Below are positions 34,226 through 43,710 of a DNA stretch of 64,000 nt, one piece after another. A program made the translations under genes and the position numbers. Positions within the stretch are counted from its first letter, which is position 1, and each line of letters opens with the position of its first letter. The stretch is from the NCBI RefSeq assembly GCF_003026285.1, contig NZ_PYOD01000010.1, forward strand, positions 62,001-126,000. The letters run 5' to 3'. The DNA is from Photobacterium profundum (lineage in GTDB: Bacteria; Pseudomonadota; Gammaproteobacteria; Enterobacterales; Vibrionaceae). The notes under the pieces were generated by a model that worked only from the letters and a program-made list of their open reading frames with translations, was not told the DNA's origin and did no database searches.

Positions 34226-35191
34226 ATGCTCGAAGCCATTGTGTTGCTATGTATCGGTTTAGCCTTACTTGTATGGAGTGCAGATCGACTCGTGTTTGGT
34301 GCAGCAGCACTAGCAAGAAACTTCGGTATTGCACCGCTTGTTATAGGCATGACTATTCTTGCGATGGGCTCTTCAGCCCCTGAAATGATGGTATCTGCAA
34401 CAGCGGCACTTGCAGGTAAAACTGACACTGCTGTCGGTAACGTACTGGGCTCTAATATCGCCAACATCGCTCTTATTCTTGGCATTACCGCTTTAATGAA
34501 GCCACTTTCGATTAGCTCCATTATTATTCGTCGCGAATTACCTCTCATGCTTGGTGTTACGCTCATTGCGGGTTTCTTGTTATGGGATGACTACCTAGGC
34601 TTTATGGAAGGTGTGCTGCTTGTCGTACTTTTCATCATATTTTTACTTGCGATGCTTAAAATTAGCCGCAATGCTAAAGACATTGGCGACCCACTTGCAG
34701 AAGAACAAGAATCAGAAATCCCAACTGGCGTAAGCAACAAAGCTGCGATTATTTGGGTTGTTGTCGGCATCATTCTACTACCTTATGCCGCAAGTATGCT
34801 GGTTGATTCAGCCGTCACCATTGCGAAACATTTCGGCATGAGCGATCTTCTTATCGGACTCACCATTATTGCTATTGGTACCAGTTTACCTGAACTTGCC
34901 GCTTCAATTGCCAGCATCTTCAAAGGTGAAGATGATATGGCTGTCGGTAATATAATTGGCTCAAACGTATTCAATATACTCGCCGTTATGGGAATTCCAG
35001 GCTTAATTAACCCATCAGTAATTAGTCCTCTCGCGATGGGTCGCGACTTTTACGTTATGTTAGGTTTGTCGGTTTTATTACTCTTAATGGCACTGGGTAA
35101 GCGTCGTCGAATCAATCGTGTAGAAGGTGGCATTCTAGTTTTTTGTTTTATGGCTTATCAGTTCCACCTTTTTTATACTATGGCAGCTTAA
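34226..35191 (+). CDS. yrbG: Calcium/sodium antiporter family protein YrbG
   Basis: YrbG belongs to the K+-independent branch of the CaCA Na+/Ca2+ exchanger family; its physiological substrate is not settled. The 321-residue protein has about ten membrane segments in two inverted halves, each with an alpha repeat: GSSAPEMMVS...GNVLGSNIANI near residue 50-95 and GTSLPELAAS...GNIIGSNVFNI near 217-255. AAAGGG lies before the ATG. It opens the long unit to kdsD-kdsC-lptCAB-rpoN, as in E. coli. Confidence 0.94.
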   Translation: MLEAIVLLCIGLALLVWSADRLVFGAAALARNFGIAPLVIGMTILAMGSSAPEMMVSATAALAGKTDTAVGNVLGSNIANIALILGITALMKPLSISSIIIRRELPLMLGVTLIAGFLLWDDYLGFMEGVLLVVLFIIFLLAMLKISRNAKDIGDPLAEEQESEIPTGVSNKAAIIWVVVGIILLPYAASMLVDSAVTIAKHFGMSDLLIGLTIIAIGTSLPELAASIASIFKGEDDMAVGNIIGSNVFNILAVMGIPGLINPSVISPLAMGRDFYVMLGLSVLLLLMALGKRRRINRVEGGILVFCFMAYQFHLFYTMAA

Positions 35192-35203
35192 CGGAGATTC
35201 CCT

Positions 35204-36175
35204 ATGTCAGAGAAGTTTGATTTTTGCGCCCATGGCCGTAAAGTTTTAGAAATTGAAATTGCTGCATTACAGCAGATCTCCCAATACATTAATGGCTGTT
35301 TTACTCAGGCTTGTGAACTCATTTTAAGTAGCCACGGCAAAGTCATCGTCATGGGAATGGGGAAATCGGGTCATATTGGCAATAAAATCGCCGCAACGCT
35401 AGCAAGTACTGGCACCCCATCTTTCTTCGTTCACCCTGGTGAAGCCAGCCATGGTGATCTTGGTATGATTGAAAAAGGTGATGTCGTTCTAGCAATCTCA
35501 AACTCTGGCGAAGCCGGTGAAATTTTATCACTGCTACCCGTTATAAAACGCCTTGGCATTCCATTGATCAGCGTAACGGGCAAACCTGAATCAAGCATGG
35601 CAAAGTTCTCGCAAGTCCATTTGCAGATCACAGTTGCTGCAGAGGCTTGTCCACTGAATCTGGCACCGACATCAAGTACAACGGCAACCTTAGCAATGGG
35701 TGATGCCTTGGCTATCGCACTAATGGAAGCGCGTGGCTTTACTGCAAATGATTTTGCTTTATCACATCCAGGTGGTGCTTTAGGCCGCAAATTACTGCTG
35801 CGTATTGCAGATGTTATGCACACTGGCGACTTGCTTCCTATTATTAATGAAGCAGCCACCATTAAAGACGCCCTACTTGAAGTATCACGTAAAGGCTTAG
35901 GTATGACGGCAGTGGTCAATAGTGAGCAGCAACTCACGGGTATTTTCACTGATGGTGATTTACGTCGCTTACTGGATAAACGCGTGGACATTCATAATAC
36001 CGCGATTGGTGATGTGATGGGACGCAACCCATCAACCATTGAAGCAAATGTGTTAGCAGCGGAAGGCTTAAAATTGATGGAAGATAACAAGATCAATGGA
36101 TTGCTTATCACTGAAAATGGCCAATTAGTGGGTGCATTAAATATGCATGATTTATTAAAAGCCGGAGTTATGTAA
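35204..36175 (+). CDS. kdsD: D-arabinose 5-phosphate isomerase KdsD
   Basis: KdsD converts ribulose 5-phosphate to arabinose 5-phosphate, the first step to Kdo for LPS. The 323-residue protein has a SIS domain (about 35-175, with MGKSGHIGNKIAATLASTGTPS) and two CBS domains (about 205-320). The stop codon shares one base with the kdsC start (TAATG), so the Kdo genes are coupled. Confidence 0.96.
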   Translation: MSEKFDFCAHGRKVLEIEIAALQQISQYINGCFTQACELILSSHGKVIVMGMGKSGHIGNKIAATLASTGTPSFFVHPGEASHGDLGMIEKGDVVLAISNSGEAGEILSLLPVIKRLGIPLISVTGKPESSMAKFSQVHLQITVAAEACPLNLAPTSSTTATLAMGDALAIALMEARGFTANDFALSHPGGALGRKLLLRIADVMHTGDLLPIINEAATIKDALLEVSRKGLGMTAVVNSEQQLTGIFTDGDLRRLLDKRVDIHNTAIGDVMGRNPSTIEANVLAAEGLKLMEDNKINGLLITENGQLVGALNMHDLLKAGVM

Positions 36176-36732
36176 TGACAGATCAAGTCGATACAATTTA
36201 TGGTCCGGTATGCTTAACTAACTATCAAAAAGCGAAAAACATTCGTTTATTAATTTGTGATGTTGATGGGGTGTTTTCAGATGGTCGTATTTACATGGGT
36301 AATAATGGTGAAGAATTAAAAACGTTTCATACCCGTGACGGCTATGGCATTAAGTCCCTTATGAATGCAGGTATTGAAATTGCGATCATTACAGGTCGTC
36401 AATCTGCGATTGTAGAAAATCGTATGACCGCATTGGGCATCAAACACATCTATCAGGGGCAAGATAATAAAATTTCGGCTTATAACGATATTATCGCAAA
36501 CCTTAACATTGATGCTGAACATACAGCCTATATTGGCGACGATTTAATTGATTGGCCTGTAATGGAAAAAATTGGCTTATCCGTTTGTGTGGCGGATGGC
36601 CATCCACTTCTGGCTCAGCGTGCTGACTTTGTCACTCGCATTCAAGGCGGTTGCGGTGCAGTACGTGAAGTTTGCGATCTTATTCTTGAAGCTCGAGGGG
36701 AATTAGAACAGCATAAAGGGCTAAGTATATGA
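36175..36732 (+). CDS. kdsC: Kdo-8-phosphate phosphatase KdsC
   Basis: KdsC removes the phosphate from Kdo 8-phosphate. The 185-residue HAD-family enzyme has the nucleophile motif DVDGVFSDG (29-37), ITGRQS in the middle and the metal-binding GDDLIDWPVM near residue 121. It overlaps lptC by 4 bases. The lack of a large cap domain, as seen from its length, fits the tetrameric KdsC type. Confidence 0.96.
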   Translation: MTDQVDTIYGPVCLTNYQKAKNIRLLICDVDGVFSDGRIYMGNNGEELKTFHTRDGYGIKSLMNAGIEIAIITGRQSAIVENRMTALGIKHIYQGQDNKISAYNDIIANLNIDAEHTAYIGDDLIDWPVMEKIGLSVCVADGHPLLAQRADFVTRIQGGCGAVREVCDLILEARGELEQHKGLSI

Positions 36733-37292
36733 CGTTACAACGGCTATTCTGTGCACTACTTATTGTGATTTGTGCATGGTTTGGCTACTACTTGCTTGAA
36801 AATCGATGGAAAGATGATATTCAAGTTGAGCCTGATGCGGAAAAACCATTATTTACGGGTAGTATTGTTACCAATACCGCGTTTAATGAATCAGGCATGC
36901 GTAGTTACCAAATTGATTCTGATTATTTAGAACACTTTAGTGTGAGTGGTGATACCGATTTTGATAAGCCCGTATTATGGGTATATCGCGATGGTGAAAA
37001 TACAGAGTGGCGAATCAGTTCAAATACCGCCAAACTAGATAAAGACCAAGTCCTTCAAATGACGGGTAATGTACGTATATTTAACTTATTACCAGAATCC
37101 ATCATGAAAGTTATGCAAACCGATACTTTACGACTGGATTTAATCACCAAAGATTTTGATACCGCAGATCACGTTGTTATTACTGGCACTGGCTTCCAAA
37201 ATGAAGGCACAGGAATGAAAGGTAATATGGACCGAAGCGTGGCAACCTTATTGAATAATGTGAAAGGTAGATATGAAGCTTTACAAAATTAG
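36729..37292 (+). CDS. lptC: LPS export protein LptC
   Basis: LptC is the bitopic inner-membrane protein that passes LPS from LptB2FG to LptA. The 187-residue product has one N-terminal membrane segment (about 5-22) and a periplasmic beta-jellyroll domain. The 3' end overlaps lptA by 20 bases. Similarity is typically low in this family; topology and neighbours decide the call. Confidence 0.94.
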   Translation: MTLQRLFCALLIVICAWFGYYLLENRWKDDIQVEPDAEKPLFTGSIVTNTAFNESGMRSYQIDSDYLEHFSVSGDTDFDKPVLWVYRDGENTEWRISSNTAKLDKDQVLQMTGNVRIFNLLPESIMKVMQTDTLRLDLITKDFDTADHVVITGTGFQNEGTGMKGNMDRSVATLLNNVKGRYEALQN

Positions 37293-37776
37293 CACTCTGC
37301 TGTTTCTGTGTTTAAGCACACCAAGCTGGGCATTAAGCAACGATACAGAGCAACCAATTTATATCGACTCTGATAACCAAGAATTGGATATTCAAAAAAA
37401 CATCGTGACCTTTACAGGTAATGTTATTTTGCGCCAAGGCAGCATCGACATTCGTGCTGATAAAGTCGTGATTACCCGCCCAAATGGTCAGGACGGTCAA
37501 GAAACTATCGATGCCTATGGTAAGCCAGCAACCTTCCATCAAATCATGGATGATGGTAAACCTATCGATGGTGCTTCGTTAAAAATGCGTTATGAAACAG
37601 CTATCGACTTCTTAAAAATGACTGACGAAGCCATTTTGATTCAAGAAGGCAGCGAGATTCAAGGTAAAGTCATCACCTATAAAATTGATGAGCAAAGATT
37701 AGTTGCTGAAAGTGGTAATAAAAAGCGTGTTACTACCATTCTTCAACCTAAAAACCTTAACAATAACAAAAAATAA
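37273..37776 (+). CDS. lptA: Periplasmic LPS bridge protein LptA
   Basis: LptA oligomerises into the beta-jellyroll bridge that carries LPS across the periplasm. The 167-residue protein has a signal peptide (about 1-20, ending PSWA) and the OstA-N pattern QPIYIDSDNQELDIQKNIV...FTGNVILRQGSIDIRADKVVI. AAGGTAG within lptC precedes the start. It lies 9 bp before lptB. Confidence 0.96.
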   Translation: MKLYKISTLLFLCLSTPSWALSNDTEQPIYIDSDNQELDIQKNIVTFTGNVILRQGSIDIRADKVVITRPNGQDGQETIDAYGKPATFHQIMDDGKPIDGASLKMRYETAIDFLKMTDEAILIQEGSEIQGKVITYKIDEQRLVAESGNKKRVTTILQPKNLNNNKK

Positions 37777-37785
37777 GCGGCGGCA

Positions 37786-38511
37786 ATGGCAATACTAAAA
37801 GCAGAACACTTAGCCAAAAGTTATAACGGACGTAAAGTCGTTTCAGACGTAAGCCTTGAAGTGGAATCAGGCAAAATTGTTGGCTTACTTGGACCAAACG
37901 GTGCAGGCAAAACCACCTCTTTTTACATGATTGTCGGGTTAGTGGCACGTGATGAAGGTAAAATTACGATTGATGGTACCGACATCAGCCTTCAACCTAT
38001 GCATAATCGTTCTCGCATGGGTATTGGGTATCTGCCGCAAGAAGCCTCTATTTTCCGTCGTTTATCTGTTCACGACAACCTAATGGCTGTGCTGCAAACC
38101 CGTAAAGAAATCACCAAGCAGCAACGCCAAGATAAACTTGAAGAATTATTAGATGAATTCAACATTCAGCACATCCGCAATAGTTTAGGCATGGCGCTAT
38201 CAGGTGGTGAACGCCGCCGCGTAGAAATTGCACGAGCTCTCGCTGCAAATCCAAAATTCATTCTGCTTGATGAACCGTTCGCAGGTGTCGATCCTATCTC
38301 TGTGATCGACATTAAGAAAATCATCGAACATTTACGCGATCGTGGCCTTGGTGTACTGATTACCGACCATAACGTGCGTGAAACATTGGATGTTTGTGAG
38401 CATGCATATATTGTAAGCCAAGGTCATTTGATCGCAAATGGCACACCATCAGATGTATTGAATGATGAGCATGTGAAACGTGTTTATCTAGGTGACCAGT
38501 TCCGTCTATAG
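37786..38511 (+). CDS. lptB: LPS export ATPase LptB
   Basis: LptB powers extraction of LPS from the inner membrane as the ATPase of LptB2FG. The 241-residue protein has Walker A GPNGAGKTTSF (36-46), ABC signature ALSGGERRRVEIARAL, Walker B FILLDEPFAGVDP and the switch His in ITDHNVRETLD. lptFG are not in this window, which is usual. Confidence 0.97.
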   Translation: MAILKAEHLAKSYNGRKVVSDVSLEVESGKIVGLLGPNGAGKTTSFYMIVGLVARDEGKITIDGTDISLQPMHNRSRMGIGYLPQEASIFRRLSVHDNLMAVLQTRKEITKQQRQDKLEELLDEFNIQHIRNSLGMALSGGERRRVEIARALAANPKFILLDEPFAGVDPISVIDIKKIIEHLRDRGLGVLITDHNVRETLDVCEHAYIVSQGHLIANGTPSDVLNDEHVKRVYLGDQFRL

Positions 38512-38564
38512 TTAGAAATAGATGGCAGGCCCAATAAATATAATAATAAGGTGTATAAACACGA

Positions 38565-40079
38565 ATGAAAACCTCGCTCCAGCTTAAGCTAGGCCAACAA
38601 TTGGCAATGACGCCGCAATTACAGCAAGCGATTCGTTTGTTGCAATTATCGACTTTGGATCTACAGCAAGAAATCCAAGAAGCTTTGGACAGCAATCCTT
38701 TGTTGGAGCTCGAGGAAAACCCTAGTGATTCAGATTCCAGCTCATCCGATAATGATAAAAATACGGAATCCGTGAGTTCAGAACAGAATGATTCAGAAGG
38801 TCCGACCGATACTGACTCATCAGACAATATTCAATCAGAACCTGAACCATTCGACACATCAGAAGTTATCGAGCAACATGAAATGCCCGAAGAACTGCCT
38901 GTCGATACAACTTGGGATGATGTTTATAGTTCAGGGACAGGTAGTACTGGCATTGCTGTTAATGATGAAATGCCCGTCTATCAAGGTGAAACAACTGAAT
39001 CACTTCAAGATTATTTGATGTGGCAAGTTCACCTAACGCCCTTCTCAGAAACTGATTTAACCATTGCGACCGCTATCATTGATGCCGTTGACGATAGAGG
39101 TTATCTGACTTGTTCAGCTGATGACATTCTGGAAAGTATGGGCGATGAAGAAGTTGAGTTAGATGAAGTAGAAGCCGTATTGAAACGGGTGCAACAATTT
39201 GACCCTTTAGGTGTTGCCTCTCGAAATTTGCAAGAATGCCTACTACTTCAGCTTGCAACGTTCCCCAAAGATACACCATGGCTAATTGAAGCGAAAGTTT
39301 TGCTCAATCAACATATTGATTTATTGGGTAACCGTGATTATCGCCAGTTGATGCGTGAAACTAAATTAAAAGAGAGTGAACTCAAATCAGTCATGCAACT
39401 GATTCATAATTTAGCCCCACGCCCTGGCAATCGTATTATTGCGTCAGAAACTGAATATGTCATTCCTGATGTGTCTGTTATAAAAGATCATGGCAAGTGG
39501 GTAGTCACCATCAACCCTGATAGCGTACCTCGCATTCGAGTGAATCAACAATACGCTGCACTCAGCAAAACGACACGCAACAGTGCTGATAGCCTATTTA
39601 TCCGCACCCATTTACAAGATGCTAAATGGTTAATTAAAAGCTTAGAAAGCCGAAATGAAACCCTTTTAAAAGTATCTCGTTGTATTGTTGAGCATCAGCA
39701 AGATTTCTTTGAGTATGGCGAAGAAGCCATGAAACCGATGGTACTGAATGATATTGCGCTCGACGTTGAAATGCACGAATCAACGATTTCTCGTGTTACT
39801 ACGCAAAAGTACATGCATACGCCACGTGGCATATTCGAATTAAAATACTTTTTCTCAAGTCATGTTAATACCGATAGCGGAGGTGAATGTTCATCAACCG
39901 CCATTCGAGCACTTGTTAAGAAGTTAGTTGCGGCAGAAAACCAAGCAAAACCTCTTAGTGACAGTAAAATTGCGACTTTATTGGCAGAACAAGGCATCAT
40001 GGTAGCGAGAAGAACCATTGCTAAATACCGTGAATCCTTGGGAATTTCGCCATCTAACCAACGAAAACGTCTGATCTAA
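38565..40079 (+). CDS. rpoN: RNA polymerase sigma-54 factor RpoN
   Basis: RpoN directs transcription from -24/-12 promoters with the help of AAA activators; in vibrios it controls flagella, nitrogen use and biofilm genes. The 504-residue protein has the Q/L-rich region I (1-50, MTPQLQQAIRLLQLSTLDLQQEIQ), a long acidic region II (about 51-145, many S, D, E), the core-binding domain, and near the C-terminus the RpoN box ARRTIAKYRE. It is a little longer than E. coli RpoN (477), mainly through region II. It is followed by hpf-ptsN-rapZ-npr. Confidence 0.98.
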   Translation: MKTSLQLKLGQQLAMTPQLQQAIRLLQLSTLDLQQEIQEALDSNPLLELEENPSDSDSSSSDNDKNTESVSSEQNDSEGPTDTDSSDNIQSEPEPFDTSEVIEQHEMPEELPVDTTWDDVYSSGTGSTGIAVNDEMPVYQGETTESLQDYLMWQVHLTPFSETDLTIATAIIDAVDDRGYLTCSADDILESMGDEEVELDEVEAVLKRVQQFDPLGVASRNLQECLLLQLATFPKDTPWLIEAKVLLNQHIDLLGNRDYRQLMRETKLKESELKSVMQLIHNLAPRPGNRIIASETEYVIPDVSVIKDHGKWVVTINPDSVPRIRVNQQYAALSKTTRNSADSLFIRTHLQDAKWLIKSLESRNETLLKVSRCIVEHQQDFFEYGEEAMKPMVLNDIALDVEMHESTISRVTTQKYMHTPRGIFELKYFFSSHVNTDSGGECSSTAIRALVKKLVAAENQAKPLSDSKIATLLAEQGIMVARRTIAKYRESLGISPSNQRKRLI

Positions 40080-40105
40080 CCAGATATAACGAAAGGAAGA
40101 TGTCT

Positions 40106-40393
40106 ATGCAAATCAATATCACTGGGCACCATGTTGAAGTTACTCAAGCGCTTCGCGAATATGTCACAACTAAATTTGACAAGCTAGAGCGCTTTTTCGA
40201 TAAAATTAATAATGTTCAAGTGATTTTGACCGTAGATAAACTACATCAAATAGCCGAAGCTACCTTGCACATTAACGGTGGTGAAATCCACGCAAAAGCG
40301 GATTCTGAAAATATGTATGCCGCTATAGACTCATTGACTGATAAACTCGTCCGTCAATTAAACAAACACAAAGATAAGCTCAACAGTCACTAA
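40106..40393 (+). CDS. hpf: Ribosome hibernation promoting factor HPF
   Basis: HPF binds the 30S decoding site in stationary phase and supports 100S dimer formation. The 95-residue short form begins MQINITGHHVEVTQALREYV. I prefer the ATG at 40106 because E. coli HPF starts the same way and AAAGGAAG is better spaced; ATG at 40100 would add two residues. It lies between rpoN and ptsN as in most gamma-proteobacteria. Confidence 0.95.
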   Translation: MQINITGHHVEVTQALREYVTTKFDKLERFFDKINNVQVILTVDKLHQIAEATLHINGGEIHAKADSENMYAAIDSLTDKLVRQLNKHKDKLNSH

Positions 40394-40395
40394 TC

Positions 40396-40845
40396 ATGCA
40401 TCTTAGTAACGTATTGAGCCTGGACTGCACAAAAAGTGCAGTTCACTGCTCCAGCAAAAAACGCGCCCTAGAAATTATCAGCGAGATTGCCGCTGAGCAC
40501 CTTGACCAAAATCCACAGCCTCTATTTGAATGTATTTTAAATCGTGAAAAAATGGGCAGTACAGGAATTGGTAACGGTATAGCTATCCCGCACGGTCGAA
40601 TTCAAAACAGTGATCAAGCTATCGCTATTCTAATTCAGTGTCAGGATCCCATTCAATTTGATGCCATCGATAACCAACCTGTCGATCTTCTTTTTGCTTT
40701 ACTCGTGCCAGATGCACAATGCAAAGAGCACTTAAAGACCCTTTCAAGCATGGCAGAAAAGCTCAGTAATAAGCAGGTTTGTAAACAATTACGAACGGCT
40801 AAAAGTGATGAAGAGCTTTATCAAATCATGACAAATGAATCATAA
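40396..40845 (+). CDS. ptsN: Nitrogen-PTS enzyme IIA (EIIANtr)
   Basis: PtsN is the terminal phosphoacceptor of the PTS-Ntr chain (EINtr-NPr-EIIANtr) and regulates potassium and metabolic functions. The 149-residue protein carries the phosphorylation motif GIAIPHGR with His66. It follows hpf at 2 bp, and its phosphodonor NPr is encoded two genes on. Confidence 0.96.
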   Translation: MHLSNVLSLDCTKSAVHCSSKKRALEIISEIAAEHLDQNPQPLFECILNREKMGSTGIGNGIAIPHGRIQNSDQAIAILIQCQDPIQFDAIDNQPVDLLFALLVPDAQCKEHLKTLSSMAEKLSNKQVCKQLRTAKSDEELYQIMTNES

Positions 40846-40881
40846 TTATCTATACCCCGTAATGATTGAGGTAAGTTAACC

Positions 40882-41730
40882 ATGCAGTTAATGGTCGTAA
40901 GTGGACGCTCTGGTTCAGGAAAATCCGTAGCACTACGTGTGTTAGAAGATCTTGGTTATTACTGTGTTGATAACCTTCCCGTGACTCTACTGCCACAATT
41001 TATCAGCACGGTTGAAAATAACGAACAAGATATTGCGGTAAGTATCGATGTACGTAACATGCCCTCTGAATCAGGCGCGATCCAAAAAACATTGAATTCA
41101 CTCGATGATAAATTGGATGTTAACGTCATATTTATTGATGCTGACGACAAAGAATTGGTAAAACGTTATAGCGAAACCAGACGCTTACACCCTCTTTCAA
41201 AACATGATATGAGCTTAGAGCAAGCTATTCAGTCTGAAAGTGCGATTGTCGCTGATATTAAAGAACACGCTGACTTAGTGATCGATACAACCAATAAATC
41301 GATTCATGATTTAAGTGAGACGGTTCGAGCACGTGTACTTGGGCGAGAATCACGTAAGCTGATATTAGTATTTGAATCGTTCGGTTTCAAACATGGTTTA
41401 CCCACAGACGCCGATTACGTATTTGATGTTCGCTTTTTGCCTAATCCGCATTGGGTTCCTGAACTCAAACCCCAAACAGGTTTAGATCAAGAGGTCAAAG
41501 AATTCCTTGTCGGGCATGCTGAAGTCAATAAATTGATTTACCAGATCCGTAACTTCATCGAAACTTGGCTGCCTCTGCTCGAAAAAAATAACCGCAGCTA
41601 TCTTACCGTTGCGATTGGTTGTACTGGTGGTCAACACCGCTCTGTCTATGTTGCCCAACAACTCGCAGATCATTTTCTTCATGATGGACAACAAGTACAA
41701 ATTCGCCACCGTACACTGGAAAGTAAATAA
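40882..41730 (+). CDS. rapZ: RNase adapter protein RapZ
   Basis: RapZ binds small RNA GlmZ and hands it to RNase E, tuning GlmS and amino-sugar supply for the envelope. The 282-residue protein has Walker A GRSGSGKS at residues 8-15, the DVRFLPNPHW segment in the middle and the C-terminal GCTGGQHRSV block of the RNA-binding domain. Its stop shares a base with the npr start. Confidence 0.96.
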   Translation: MQLMVVSGRSGSGKSVALRVLEDLGYYCVDNLPVTLLPQFISTVENNEQDIAVSIDVRNMPSESGAIQKTLNSLDDKLDVNVIFIDADDKELVKRYSETRRLHPLSKHDMSLEQAIQSESAIVADIKEHADLVIDTTNKSIHDLSETVRARVLGRESRKLILVFESFGFKHGLPTDADYVFDVRFLPNPHWVPELKPQTGLDQEVKEFLVGHAEVNKLIYQIRNFIETWLPLLEKNNRSYLTVAIGCTGGQHRSVYVAQQLADHFLHDGQQVQIRHRTLESK

Positions 41731-42005
41731 TGCCAGTATTAAGCCGTGAACTGTTCATTAAAAACCGCCTAGGTCTACATGCAAGAGCAGCTATAAAGCT
41801 GGTTGAATTAACCCAAAGTTTCGAAGCAACTATCACTATCAGTAATGATGAGAAAAGTGCTACCGCAGACAGCGTAATGGGATTATTGATGCTTGAATCA
41901 GCGCAAGGTCAGCAAATCAACGTTAGTGCAGAAGGAAGTGATGCCGAGCAAGCGCTCAATGCTGTCACTGACCTCATAGAAGCAGGTTTTGATGAAGATA
42001 ATTAA
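41730..42005 (+). CDS. npr: Phosphocarrier protein NPr (PTS-Ntr)
   Basis: NPr is the HPr-like carrier of the nitrogen PTS. The 91-residue product has the phosphorylation site GLHARAAIKLV with His17 and the LMLESAQGQQI helix. It ends the rpoN unit. A 214-bp spacer with an imperfect hairpin follows. Confidence 0.95.
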   Translation: MPVLSRELFIKNRLGLHARAAIKLVELTQSFEATITISNDEKSATADSVMGLLMLESAQGQQINVSAEGSDAEQALNAVTDLIEAGFDEDN

Positions 42006-42051
42006 TCGATGTTCTAGCAGTTAAATAAACACTAAACATCGATAAATGAAT

Positions 42052-42112
42052 CGATAATGACGGTAAAAGACGTAATTTATAGCGACTATTAACACCTTCA
42101 CCGTTATTGTCG
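42052..42112 (+). terminator. Possible hairpin after npr
   Basis: CGATAATGACGGT (42052-42064) pairs with ACCGTTATTGTCG (42100-42112) at 11 of 13 positions, followed by TTTTAAC. The loop of 35 bases is long and the T tract short, so it may be a palindromic repeat rather than a terminator. ACCAGCATTAA and the perfect 14-bp palindrome ATTAAATATTTAAT (42126-42139) follow. Confidence 0.35.
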
Positions 42113-42225
42113 TTTTAACACCAGCATTAAATATTTAATTCCTCTTAAATCTGGTGAGACAACAGCCTTTGTAATACGTTAAAATTCAAATTATTGCGCC
42201 ATCAATTCATAAGGTCCCATTGCCT

Positions 42226-43584
42226 ATGGCGGATGCTTTAGAACAAGATCAAACACATCAAACACTGCAAGAAGTGAACACAGCCCTAGAGAACGGGATG
42301 TTTGTTCATGTCCGCCGTATTCTTCAAGATATGGAACCGGAGGATATTGCTCACCTCTTAGAAGCTTCTCCGCCTAAAGAACGTCAGGTACTTTGGCAGC
42401 TAACCGATCCTGAAGAGCAAGGTGAGATTCTTGATGAGCTATCAGAAGATGTAAAAGACGGTATCGTCTCGCAAATGGAGCCAGAAAAACTGGCAGCCGT
42501 AACCGAGGGGATGGAGAGTGATGACGTCGCCTATGTATTGCGTAGCTTGTCTGATGAGAGATATCAGGAAGTGTTGGCGCAAATGGATGCCACCGACCGT
42601 CATCGAATAGAAAAAGCCCTCGCCTACCCAGAAGAGACCGCTGGCGGAATGATGAGCACCGACTTCATCACAATTCGTGGTGATGTTACGGCAGATGTTG
42701 TTCTACGTTATCTACGCATGAAAGGGGAGCTCCCTGAAGCAACTGATGCCTTGTACGTGGTTAATGAACAAGAAAAATTAATTGGCCACCTTTCTCTTTC
42801 GGCCTTAATAACCACGCAGCCTGATATCGAAATCCGTGAGGTTATGGAAGATGCTGATGAAGCGATTCCTGTCGATATGGATGATAGCGAAATCGCCAAC
42901 TTATTCGAACGTCGAAATTGGGTTTCAGCCCCTGTCGTTGATGCGAATAATCATCTCGTCGGTCGTATCACTATCGATGATGTGGTCGATATTATTCGAG
43001 AAGATGCTGAACACTCGATGATGAGTATGGCGGGTCTTGATGATGACGAAGACACCTTCGCACCAGTAATGAAATCGGCACGTCGACGAAGTATTTGGCT
43101 CGGTGTCAATGTTCTTGCAGCATTAGCTGCCGCATCTGTTTCCAACATGTTTGAAGAAACGCTGGCACAAATGGCATCCATTGCTGTTTTGATGACAATC
43201 GTCCCCTCTATGGGTGGTGTGGCAGGAAACCAAACTGTTGCCTTGGTTATTCGAGGTTTAGCGGTTGGACACATTGGTGATTCAAACACGCGCTGGTTGC
43301 TAAGCAAAGAAGCCCGAGTCGGTTTAATTAACGGCATACTATGGGCGGCGATTATCGGCGGCGTGGTGGTCGTGTGGAAAGGAAATATTGTACTCGGTGC
43401 CATTATTGCCGGTGCGATGCTCACCAATCTCTTTATGGCGGGTGTGGCGGGTGTAACAATTCCAATACTATTGAAAAAATATAATATCGACCCAGCGCTT
43501 GCTGGAGGTATGGCGTTAACTACCATCACCGATATTGTTGGCCTGTCGGTTTTCCTCGGTCTTGCAACGATCTTTTTAATCTAG
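42226..43584 (+). CDS. mgtE: Magnesium transporter MgtE
   Basis: MgtE is a Mg2+-gated Mg2+ channel. The product of 452 residues has the N domain (about 20-135, MEPEDIAHLLEASPP), a pair of CBS domains (about 145-265) and five membrane segments (about 290-450) with VPSMGGVAGNQTVALVIRGLA. All three parts of the family are intact. A TTG at 42220 with AAGG five bases before is an alternative start adding two residues; homologues as I remember them start MADxLE. Confidence 0.94.
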   Translation: MADALEQDQTHQTLQEVNTALENGMFVHVRRILQDMEPEDIAHLLEASPPKERQVLWQLTDPEEQGEILDELSEDVKDGIVSQMEPEKLAAVTEGMESDDVAYVLRSLSDERYQEVLAQMDATDRHRIEKALAYPEETAGGMMSTDFITIRGDVTADVVLRYLRMKGELPEATDALYVVNEQEKLIGHLSLSALITTQPDIEIREVMEDADEAIPVDMDDSEIANLFERRNWVSAPVVDANNHLVGRITIDDVVDIIREDAEHSMMSMAGLDDDEDTFAPVMKSARRRSIWLGVNVLAALAAASVSNMFEETLAQMASIAVLMTIVPSMGGVAGNQTVALVIRGLAVGHIGDSNTRWLLSKEARVGLINGILWAAIIGGVVVVWKGNIVLGAIIAGAMLTNLFMAGVAGVTIPILLKKYNIDPALAGGMALTTITDIVGLSVFLGLATIFLI

Positions 43585-43618
43585 AAAACCGTTAGCTTTT
43601 TCTATTTAGCCTCATATA

Positions 43619-43671
43619 AAAAGGGACGAGGTATTTATCACTTAAGATAAAAACCTCCCCCCCTTTTTATT
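43619..43671. terminator. Terminator between mgtE and pmbA
   Basis: AAAAAGGGACGAGGTATTTATC and GATAAAAACCTCCCCCCCTTTTT pair with small bulges around a 6-base loop, flanked by A and T runs. It can end both convergent genes. Confidence 0.75.
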
Positions 43672-43710
43672 GGCTTAATACCGCCTTAGATAGCTCGTCG
43701 TGATATATTA

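Noticed and set aside
35431..35991. Minus-strand frame of 186 codons
   Set aside because: Antisense to kdsD, a fully conserved two-domain enzyme on the other strand.
42951..43529. Minus-strand frame of 192 codons
   Set aside because: Antisense to the membrane part of mgtE; hydrophobic codons on one strand commonly leave the other open.
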